A DNA stretch of 64,000 nt from the NCBI GenBank assembly GCA_022575985.1, contig JAKSXM010000002.1, forward strand, positions 17,533,001-17,597,000, given 5' to 3'. Shown piece by piece: positions 28,101 through 40,100 of this stretch. This DNA comes from Anagrus nilaparvatae (Eukaryota; Arthropoda; Insecta; Hymenoptera; Mymaridae). Each line of letters opens with the position of its first letter. Positions within the stretch are counted from its first letter, which is position 1. The notes below the pieces were generated by a model. It searched no databases. It saw only the letters and a program-made list of their open reading frames with translations, and was not told the origin of the DNA. The translations under genes were made by a program, and so were the position numbers.

Positions 28101-31100
28101 TCTCGAAAATTTTATATAAACTCTAAGCTTCCAGAAATTATTTACTCGTCTCTTTTCTTTAAATATTTTCTAAGACATGGCTTTCGATATGGTAAAAAAT
28201 TGAATTTTTTAACAAATTATTGAAAAGGAGCAAGTAAAGAATTTTCGGAAACTTAAAGCTTGTAAAAAGCTTTTGAGACCAATAAATTTTATCAAAAATT
28301 ACATTTTTGGCATAAATTTAAAAATTATTTCTTTTGGGCCAAAAATAGCTTTTTCATTAGTTGGCTGTAACGATTAGATCAGAAAAGTTTTATTTAGCTT
28401 GCTAGGTTGCAGGGTTATATTGGTAATTACTAAAAACCCTATTTAATAACATTGAGCCCTTTGTTTCTAAGCCCAGACAGTCCATTGGAATATAATACCT
28501 GGGATGTTTTTACAACTTATTATTATGATTCTTTATTTTGCAATCACAGAAATATTATACACTCTTTCATCATTTTTCAATACAAGAAAAACAACAAGTA
28601 GTCAATTAGTCAATCTTTTAATTTCATAATTAGTCAATTGGTCTATTAGTCAACATTTCAATAAAATTGCCAATTAGACAAACATTAGGTCTATATTGTA
28701 TCATTGTGAACTGCTAATGATCAGCAATCTATCATCTGATCTATATAAAACGCGAATCGGATGGAAAATCACGTATACTTGAAGGAATATAATTTCAAAA
28801 ATTAGCGTACTTTACTTGAAATGAATATTAACTCTATTCAGTAGTTACTGTTTCAAGATTTAAATCTTTACTTGATTTAACAGATTTTTACGGTTCGAAA
28901 AGAGGTAAAAGAAAAGGGGGTTCTTACATATGATGCAAAATAATCAGTGCGTGTGAAGTTAGACTTCCAGCGTTGCTGCCTTTTATAAAGGGAAATATGA
29001 TCACTTCTTCTCACACCAAAAATGTATCGTATTCCAGAATTAGTTAATCTATGGAGCTGCATACGCAGTTCATCAGTAATATCAGGGTAAACCACATTAC
29101 AATTGTCCATATGAGGAACTACTAGTTATTACAATAGTTTTTTCTTGCCAGTGGCAAAAAAGCACGTATTTCTGGCCATGGCACGGTTCAAAAATATATG
29201 TTTTCTTGCTACTGACGATGAAAAATTATGTTTTGTCCTCAGACGCAAAAAAAAAATTTCCCAGGTCTCAGTTTTCCATCTTCGGCTTTGCCTTGGATTA
29301 TAATTTATATATTATATTATATTATATTGCCTATCTTAGGTAGGTCTATTGCCTCTATCCTGAACCACTAGTTTACATATAACGGCCATTTCGTAGAATT
29401 TTCATCCTCTGAGGTTATTCGTGGGCATGTCCCATTCTAAGGCTCTGGCATTGAAGTCTCTGACAAGGATACAATTAACGGAGACTTTGCGGATTATTTC
29501 TTCGATGCTGACCAATTTTGCAGCAAATACCTCTGCCGCTTTGTTTGATAAGAGATAACAATTTATATAAGTTGTACCCCCGCACGTAGCTCAAACTTGG
29601 CAATTACCATCCTCTTGACAGATCAGGGACGCTTGGGCCCATATCACTGACAATGAGATTCCTGCGTCACCGGAATACCAGTGTCACTGACGGATGTTAA
29701 AAGACAGTTCACTGAGCAAGAGAATGCTTGCATCCATCTCGAGAGCAATCTGATGTAACACCTCTTCAACGGCTCTAGCATTATTCATGAGTCAATTCCG
29801 ATAACAATTCCAGCAACTGAAGCATTTTCCCACTCCGGCATATAGATCTATAGAGCACTTGTCTTCCCCTTTCTGCAGAGGGTTTTCAGCACCACACTTG
29901 AGGCAGAGTTTTCTTTTGACTGGGCCTTGCAGGCATATTGATTATATACATAGCACAGATATTTATAACAGCGTGCCGCCTCCACACAAAGCCAAACTCT
30001 ATTGGTCACCCAGCCAATTTAGATTTTTCCCTTCCTGACCAGACGCATGGTGTCGGCTTCAAGCAGCTCCACCTCCACCATGTGTCTTGATACCCCTTTG
30101 ATTTTAAAATTGGAAACTGATAATAATTCTCCATTTTAAATTCCTATTTCTTTGGCTACAAAAGCCCTCGTTTCAGATTTGCTCTAGTCCGCATTCAGAT
30201 TTCGGATCTCGAGTTTCCGTATGGGAATCATGTCACGCACTCTTGATTCAGGGCCCGCCGTTAAATTTCTTCTAGTTTTTCGCGATTCCTAGAATTTCAC
30301 GCTCCTCTTTATTTCGTGAATCGTTTTCTCGTAGATCTTCCCCATTGCAGGAGTGATTTGAAAGGCTTCTTTTTTTTCTGAATTTTTTGAAAGGCTTTTC
30401 TTTTTTCTAAATCTGCGTTTACGCTTCGGTTTTCTTTGTTCTTTTGTGGTCTTTTTAGCCGGCTGCTTTCTCATCTTTTTTTTGCCTTTTGTACTTCCCA
30501 TTGCTTTTTGGGTTCCTTTTGCTGGTTCTGCCGTAGTCTAGTCTGCTGACCATGCTTGTTTGCATCTTCTGCGGCTATACTTGCTGTATATAGTAGCCAC
30601 CTTCTTTTTTTTCTTCCATTAAAGTTGCATTTAAAAAACCAGCCTTTAATCCAGATGTTTTAAGTGTTGCTAAAAGTCCAAAATTTATTTGTTAATTAAG
30701 TTAATTGCTATTGACAGTAGCTATGGTCTGGGTTAATATCGTGTTGTACAGAATTTAAATTAACCTGAGAACGAATAATTGTGGGTAGGTCAGAGACTGA
30801 CCTGAATATATGTGACCTGGCACATATTATTGTCATCCATAACTATAGATTATAATTTGGTTACCCAAAGCTATCGGTCTCCCCTTGAAAAATCAGAAAA
30901 CTCTTGTACACCATTATTTAAAATAATAAATCAACATAAAAATAATAAAAAAATAATTTTTTTTTTCAGCTGCAAGTATAAATTCCTATGAAATAAAAAT
31001 CGTATATTTTGATTTAGAAACAACTGATTTATATAATCCAGAAATTATCCAAATATCAGCAGTAAATAATAAAAAAATATTTAATTCATATATATTACCA

Positions 31101-34100
31101 AAAAATGAAATTAAAGATCAAGCATCAAAACTAACAAATTTAAAAGTAGTTAATAAAGAATTATATTATCATGATAAAAAAGTTAAAACTCAATCTGTTA
31201 GAAAGGTATTTAATAGATTTTTAGATTATTTAAATAATATCGATAATAATAAAAAAATAATATTAATAGCACATAGTGGTTTTAGTTTTGATGTACCATG
31301 TTTGATAAAATATTTAAAAAAATTAAATTTATTTGAAAAATTTTCAAATATTGTTTATGGTTTTGCTGATAGCGTCTTAATACTAAAACAAAAATTTAAT
31401 AATAAAATTAAATATTTAACTTTAAAAAATTTAGCTAAAATATTATTAAATATGCCAGTAATTAAGAATCACCATAATTCAATAGTTGATAGTTTAATGA
31501 TTGAAAAAATTTTTAAAGCTGCTAATGTTAGTAAAGAAGAAATTTTAAATAATACATTAAGTATTGAAGATTTTTTAAATCACGAATATTTTAGTTATAT
31601 TATAGAATAAAATAAAATTTTTTAAAATTTACAACGTTTTGTTTTATTGAAAAAATATTTTTTATATTTCTGATACAATTTTGTAGGCCTTCTGGGCCTA
31701 TAGAGCAGCGAGTGATTTTAAAAGCCAGAAATTCGATTTTTTATAAATCTTTCTGGTTCTCAATAAACTGGTTTATTGGATATCGTAGTGAGAGAGAATT
31801 TATGTAAGAAAAATATGGTTTGTGGAACCAAAAAATAAATCCTCTATTAAAAAAATGAAAGAGAACCAGAAGTTTTTTGGCTGACTTGCAAGGTGTTAAC
31901 GAAATTTGGATGACAGCCTAAGATATTGTACCTTCTTGCCGAATGGATAGCTATTGGGTTTATATATTTCTGTACTATAATTATTTATTATTTAACTCAA
32001 ATGAAAAACTTTTTTACGGTATATTAAGAGAAAGTAGCTTTTTTTAAATAGCCAAAAAATAATAAAATTGGCTGACGAAAATCGAGAAATGGTCCTAAGC
32101 AGCTTAAAATTCACGAAGTAACTAGGAACAGGTGACAGGCAACCGCCCTGGCAAACGGAAAAATTCTGCTTGCGGCAAGCGGATTATTTTTTCAGTGTAT
32201 GAGAAATTGGGCCTTCATTCTAAAATTAGCAAAAACTACCTCTAAAAAGGGGTATTTTATGTATTCACTATTTGAGTGTCCAGATTTCGTCCATGTGGGT
32301 TTTTTGGGTTGCTGATCACAAACTTCGGGTAATTTTTACTATCCCTACTAAAAGGGATATTTTTGACTTATTTCATGTTTTTGCAAATTTAATTGTAAAG
32401 CGCCAATTTCTCGTAGACAGGACCCCAAAATTCGAAACCAAAGACCCAAAAATCCTATACTAGACCGAATCTGTACTAATCCTCCGAAAGTATACTGATC
32501 CCCCTCCTCCCTGTAAATTGACTGAAGTATTAAAAAAATAAAAAATTTTTAAAAAATGTTCTCAAATTACAAGATATTACAGCTTTTTGAACGAAAAAAA
32601 AAATATATGTAAAATAAAAGACAATTATTATGAATAAATTATTTTAAAGCGCAGGATTTTAAATAAAATGTAACACAAGTATATCTTTATTCTGCATAAT
32701 ATAGACGGTTATATATTTTCAGGTGAAGGTGAATGCCGAGGAAAAAAAATATTATACATAAACCGCCTACCGCTTCTACAATTTATATATATTTGCGGTT
32801 TTATTATGATTTTATCAAAATCTCTCTTAAAAAGTACTTTTTTTTAAAATGCATTTAGAAATGTGACAATTGTTTTTTTGCATTTAAAATTGTAACTAAA
32901 ATTTTATTTCTTTAACAAATAAATACTAAATTACTTTAGATTCGATATATTTCGTTGTAAATTAAAGATTAATAATTGGTAAAAGTTTTGAGGTTAGAAA
33001 CATTCAATTTATAGTGTAACGTGTTTTCCGTTCATATATCCTATTATGGAAAGTTTATATGCTGCAATTCTTTGTTATTTCTAATTTATAGATATTTTAA
33101 AACTTTTAAAAAAAGGCTATATTTTTCGACACCTGTAATAATGAAATTTTTTTAAGAAATCATAAGTACATTTTAATAATATATGTTTGTTATAATTAAT
33201 TTTATTATATTCTTCCTTAAAAGTCTAAAAAATATGACTTTTTTTTTTATTATTTTTTGAAAAATACAAAATTTAATTTTTTATTATTTTATAATTACAT
33301 ACTTATTAAATATAAGATGTAGGTATGACGACAAAAAAAACGTTAAAAAAAAGCGATTTATTTTTATTCGAATTGCATAAAAAAGTAAGAAACAATTAGT
33401 TTTATTTATTGCGTTAATTGTATTATTAAAAGTAGGTACGTACTGTAAAACCATAAAGTAATAATAAACTACTGCTGTTTTAAAAACTCACGTAATTTGT
33501 TATATTAAGAGAATTGATGCAAGTTTTTTTTTTTACTTATTTATTTATATATAAATAAAGTGAAAACAACTTTTAAAATATAAAATAAAATAAAAAAAAG
33601 TGAAAATTTTATAAATTACTAGATTTTGTAATAGTATTTATAATAATTCATTAACCTTAAAGTGTTATTTTTTAAAATGGGGAAATAAATGTATGGGAAT
33701 TTTTGTTGATTATTGGGTTACCGATTGAATGGTTTTAGAGGATTTAAACAATGAGGTTTAATATTTATCAGGCTTGTAAATATTATATACTGTAAAGCTT
33801 TGATGTTGTTTGTCAAAGATTCTTGAAAAACTTGAATGACCAAATGGTGCAATATATTCAGGCAATATTATTTGATACCATGTAGACTGGTTTTAGAAAA
33901 TGTAGTAGAATTAAGACTACCCAGTTGAAGTTAAGTGACAATATCATACAGGATTAGCAAAAAATTAGGCACACGTCTAATGCAGTTCATAAACTCAGGG
34001 CAATAAAATCTTAGCAATAGAATCCGATTCGGTATAATCATTTACAGTTACAGGCAAAGTCAGAGACTTGGGCTTAGACCTTTTTCCTGAAATCGTATAT

Positions 34101-37100
34101 CTTGTCATTGTCAGAAATGAATAATATGCAATATTTATAGCATGCACATTTTTGAAATCAGCAGCCTTAAAAGCCCCTAGATTTGTTTTTCAGTAGAGAA
34201 AAAAACAACGATTTAAAAAAATCAAATTTTACTCCATTGAACCCTTACAGTTTTTAGAGCTCTTATTTTTAAATTCTATAAAAATCAAATTTTTTAGGTA
34301 TTGAGTCAAGTGATACGTTTTGTCCACGCCGGCAGTATCGGTTTATTTTGACCTATTTCCGTGACACAATTCGGCGACCAAACTTTAAAAATATGTTAAA
34401 ATATGTCGGCTGTTTTTGGAACTTGATAGTTATGTGGTCTAAATCTGGATGTGCTTTTTCGAATACATTGTTAAATCTAATGAAAAATTACACAACTTTT
34501 GGCAAATAGGAGCAATGGCTCTCCTTCCCTTCCATGCACTTCGACTGATTTCGAAATTTAACTAACCGTCGAAATTGTCTTGCAGCAAAATTTTATCTGT
34601 TGAATCAATAATCTCATATATGACATTATTACATTTAATAGTTTGGAGATCATAGTCCTGAATCTTCCTTTACATTGGTCAACGAATTCTTGCGGAAAAA
34701 TATTTAGTAGAAAAAAATTTTGCGTGAAAATTTTGAGCCAAAATTGAATGCAAAAAAAGACCCCCCATTCAGAAAATCAGTTATCTAATGCATAATTTAA
34801 ATAAAAGAATATACACAAACATAGAGAGTGACCCACATATCCAAAAATTATTTATTTTACTTATTAATAAAAAGTTAATTAAATATTTAAATGAAAAATA
34901 TTTACAGAACATAAAATCATAAAATTTTTTTTTTATGATTGTTAAACAAATGAACGACAAAAAAAAATTTATGTAAACTCTTTCATTACCTAATAACAAA
35001 AAAGTGTTTTCTTTTTTTTTTATGTTAAAAATGTACTTAAAAATTAAACAAATTAATAAAACAAAACAAAAAAAAATTTGTTAAAATTGTTTAAAAAAAA
35101 ATTTAAGAGAGTTTATTTTTCTTCAATAAAATTTTTAAATGACCGCTCACGCATTTCCTATTATGGTTGTAAGAAAAAAAAAAGAGATAGAATCAATTCT
35201 ATGAAGGTAAATTATGTAGTTGTAGGCGAAGTAAAATAGCAATCAGCTTTGTGTGTTTATTTACACGTCATTTCTGTAATTTTTCTTTTTTTTTTTATAG
35301 GTAATAATTATAATGTGACCTTTTATAAATTATGCCAATTAATATGTAATTACCTTTTTATTTATTTACGTGTCTCTGATAGAATCTAATTTTTTAATTT
35401 ATACAAATTAATATTTTCTATATGAGTGATTTCAGATTAAATGCGTATTGTTTTGATGCATTTTTTTATGGAATTGGTTCAAAGGTTAACTTCATTTTTA
35501 CTATGGTATTTTTATAAATTTTTGGTTTTTTATGTTTTTCCTAAAATTATAAGCTACCCTGTCACTAAAATAAAAAATTTTTTTGTTAGATCAGAAGCAA
35601 AATAAAAACTTGTAGTATAATATTAGCAGAGAAAAATTTGTGAAAATAAGGCAAAAAATATTACCATTTTTAATAAAAATATTCATTTCAAGGTCCCTTC
35701 AGAATACGTGCCTGATATAAGAATCCCAGGGTCACCCGAAAAAATTCCGAAAAAAGATAAATTCTAGTTGGAGGAAAACAAATTTTTTATAACTAAAAAA
35801 TTCGAAAAAACTCCTAAATACCAAGAAATACTGCCAGCTGGCAAAATAAGTTAATTTAAGTTTGCAAATAAATTTGGCTCTTTGAAGTATATCTAGATCT
35901 GTGGCTCTAAATACATAAATTGTAAAATAAAAGAAGTCTAAAATTTTACAAAAATCAAATTCTTTCATACATTTCTGTAACTTTTTATGTCCAAAAATCA
36001 ACAATAATCGAAATCTCATAATCTGCAAAGTACCAAAAAAGTCCAATTTAAAATAACCAAAGCCTAAAAACATCTTAAATCAAAACCAGATATTCAAATC
36101 TCGTCAATATATAAATTTCTGTTATCTTTAAAATTGAATATTAATAACCAATCACTATAAATTACAAAAAACAGTTAATGCACTTATGTTGTAAATTAAA
36201 TTCTGATGTCACATCTCAAAATAAGTTGTAGGTTGATATTTCTCTATAAATTCTATATTACTCTATAAAGTAATAATAAAATAAAATTCATAACAATAGT
36301 TTTTTTAACAATAATTTATAAATCATAAATGATTTAATTTTACATATGTAATTGTCCTATTTATTATACTTCAAATGCAAATTGTATGAAAAATTTCACA
36401 CCCATAAATATTTAATATTATTGTTATAAAATTTCTTATCAGTTAAATAATTGATTGTTATAAATTTTATTATTATTAAACAATTATTTAAATATTTTTA
36501 CATAATCGATATTGGTATGTAATGATTATTGAGTTGTTTTATTTTTTTTTAAGATTAAATTCTCATGATTAATTTACATTAATATTGTTATTTATTGATA
36601 AAGAAATTGTAATTTTCTATTTACATAAGACTTTTGTAATTATAATTTAATTTTTTTAAAACTTTATATTTGATATATTGATTTAGCAATAAAATTTTTA
36701 TATTTTAATTTTATACTTAGTTTATATATTTGCATGAATTATATACGTTATTGTTGGATTATTTAGGGAGTGGGTTTGAAGGGTAATAGTTTAAATAAGT
36801 GATCTAGAAATTGTAATTTTTTTATAGTCAATTTGCTAATTATGTTACAGTAATTTTATGTTGCAAAATTTGAATTTTTGTTTTTTGTTCTATAATTAAA
36901 TGTGCAGCAATTTTAGACAAATAATTCTTTAGGAAATTTTTACTATTTAAAATATTTTAGCCTTTTTTTATGTTTACTGATATTTTGCTGTTTAGTAAGT
37001 TTTTTTTTAATGAAATTTTTTTTCAGTGTGAAAACATTAAATTTTTAGTAAAATTATTATTTGAATGAAAATTTCGAGAAAAAAATAATGCCAAATTATT

Positions 37101-40100
37101 GGTACTGACTACTGAGGTTTTTCAAAAAATTTTTATTTACTTTTTGATATATGGCAAAAACTTTTAGATAAAAATATTTTTGGAATAATATATCCTAGGG
37201 TTTCCAAAAATTCTAAATACACACACACTCACACATATGTGCATGGATGCACATATGCAAATCGATTTCTAGCATCTGGAGATCAGAAAACAAAAATCAA
37301 AATTTTACCTACAAAAAAGGTTACTACTTGAGGAAACAAAACCAGTTTTTGGTCATATTAGATCATATTTAAATAATTGCATAAAATAGATTGCTTTGCT
37401 TGAAATTTCTATATAATTTTTTGACCACTTAATCAAAATTTTAGTTAATATTTATCAAAGTTGTAAGATTAGTAAATAAATGAATTATCTCGAGAAAGAT
37501 CTAAAAATTTTATTTTGTATCTCCTGCGATACCTTTGCGTGAATAACTCGAGTAATCTATAAAAAAATTTAAAAACAAAAATATTTACAAAAAATTGTTT
37601 AAAACGTGATATTTACGAGCAAAGGCCGCATGTTTTAAATAATTTATTTTAAGTATCTTTTATCTTCAAATAATAAAAATTAGAATATTCAAAAGAATGG
37701 ATATTTACAAAAAATTAAGAGTCTTCTTAAATTAATAAATAACTTGAATTTTCTAATTTATTGAACTCATTTGATAAAAATATTATCTGCTTACTAATAA
37801 AAATCTCACAGGCTTACAAAAAAAAAAATTTCATTTTTTAATATTTCTAATAAAATTCAAGTGAAAAAAATACAATTAATCTAAAATGACGAATTTTTTT
37901 GAGAAAAAAGTAAGCATACAACAATTAATCACTAAAGATCATATTAAAAAGTAACAAAGAATAAAAATTTTTAATATCAAAGAGAAAAATATAAAATAAA
38001 AATTATATTCAATTTGATAATCGTATTTTGTAAGATAATAAAAATTAATTTAAAAGTAGTAATGTACAAAATAACCTTAACATTGAAGTATACTCTTTAT
38101 AAAAATTTAATAAATTGTTATAAAATGAGTAAATACTTACATATAAAGAAATCATCATTTATAGTAGAAGAAAAAGGTAGGTACTCATCTTTCAGTGTAT
38201 TATTTGTACCGCCTTTATATAATAATGTTTATAAAATTATCTTTAATTATATAGCGAGATTCAAAAAAGAAAAAAAAAATAAGTAAGTAATATTTTTATA
38301 ACAACAAAAAGAGAATTATATAGAAATACACTATACACTTCATAAAATATTATAAAATGTTATTACTGTATATTAGACAATGAGTTATTTTTCATTCAAA
38401 TATAGAGGAACCATTGGGATAGGTGAAATTTTGATTTTTGATTTTTTTTGCATACAAGCACGTTTGAATGCCCCAGGAAGGGAAACAACTGGTTTTTTAA
38501 AAAAGTATGTATGCATTTTTGTTTATACATGTATGTATATATGCACGTAATCGGTGATATTTCACAACCATTATGGTATTAAAAAAGTATTAAGACCTAT
38601 TTTTTTTTCAAAAACCTTTTCATCAAAAAATCTTAAACTACTTTTTTTTTTAATTTGGATTTAATACCTAATTTTTTTCCATGAAAGTACTAATATCTAA
38701 AAGTATCGTTTTTACTCAATACCTTGAATCTTATAATTTATTTTTTCAAAAGTTTTGTCTTAAAATTTTCGCCATCAAAAAATACAAAAAACACTACTTT
38801 TTTTTTATGTAGTACCTAATTTTTTTCTATAAAAGTATATTAATTTTAGAAGTATCGTTTTTACTCGGTATCTTGGATCTGATACCTAATTTTTTAAAAA
38901 CTTTTTTCTTAAAATTTTTTGTATCAGAAAATAAAAAAAACACCATTAAATTTTATCAATATCAAGGACAAGATAATTTTTAGTTTTTTTATGTTATTTT
39001 ACTTTATTAGATGAAAAAGATCATTCAAAATATTTTGTTAATGTTTTAGGAACCGTAGTGTCAATTAAATGGCAGCGTTTTTATTTGTCTTGTTATTTTT
39101 TTAACATTGAACATTATAGGCAGGGGGGTATTTCAAGCATGTCATTTAGGGATGGGTAAAATGGACTTTAGGATCTTAGAATAATGTTTATTTAGGGAAC
39201 AATTTAAGCAACAACAATTCTGGGATCTAAATGAGATTTTCTGGGATTTTTTGGGGTTGAAGGCCCTTCAGGGTACCTAAAAGCTTTTTCAGGTAAATTT
39301 TTATTATATCTGAAACGCTGTTCAAAAAAAGTAGCATAATTATAAAAATTATGAAATTTTCAAATTATTTCTTATGTTTTAGTTTAGATTTTCAGGTATA
39401 TCTAATATTTTTATTAAAATTAATTCAGCGAAATTAAAAAAGAAATGTCCAAAATAACCATAAGTCGAATATGTATATAAAAATAAAACTTGGTACATAT
39501 AAACAATTATTTTAAGTATAATTAGGAACACGAATCACATTTTTTTCTGCACATTTTTCATTTATAATGACAGTTTTTTCTTTATAAAAAAAAATGACAC
39601 TTTGTATATGAAAAATAATGACATTTTATTTTTATCATAGAAAAAGCAAAGAAAATAAAAAACTTGATATTAAGGTTTTATAATACGTACCTTCAGTATT
39701 TTCATCGTAATAAATTTGTAATATGAATCTTTAAAGGGTTTGTGTGTATATCCTATTAATATAAATACAAGGAAATACTTAATCAAATAAAATAGTAATA
39801 AATTAATCAATTTAATTGATTGATATTAGATTTTATTAAATATTAATCTTTGATATTAACACTTAAGGATTTTATTATTGATCAAAGTTTAGAAATTGAT
39901 TTTTATGGGTGATAAAATGCAAAAATTTGGTTAAATTTTTAAAGAAAATTTAGGGGTTTTCCAAAAGTTCGGTCTTTCTTTTAACGAAATGTTTCTGAGG
40001 TCTGCGTTTATACAGTTTTGAGTCAAGAATTTTCTTGGCTTTTCGATTTTACAAATATTTTTTTTCAATTTATTATCTACAATTAATGTAAAAATTTTCA

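Noticed and set aside
28743..28751. TATATAAAA motif on the plus strand
   Set aside because: Followed by LINE relic in the opposite direction and no ORF; chance TATA in AT-rich DNA.
35732..36073. 113-codon minus-strand ORF
   Set aside because: Phe/Leu/Lys-rich translation of AT-rich sequence with no motif, signal or splice context.
38014..38286. 90-codon plus-strand ORF
   Set aside because: Lys/Ile/Tyr/Asn-rich translation of very AT-rich DNA; a donor-like AAAAAG|GTAGGT inside is not enough.
39691..39705. MKILK followed by donor GTACGT, phase 0, minus strand
   Set aside because: Too short and not hydrophobic; no supporting exon between it and 15621.
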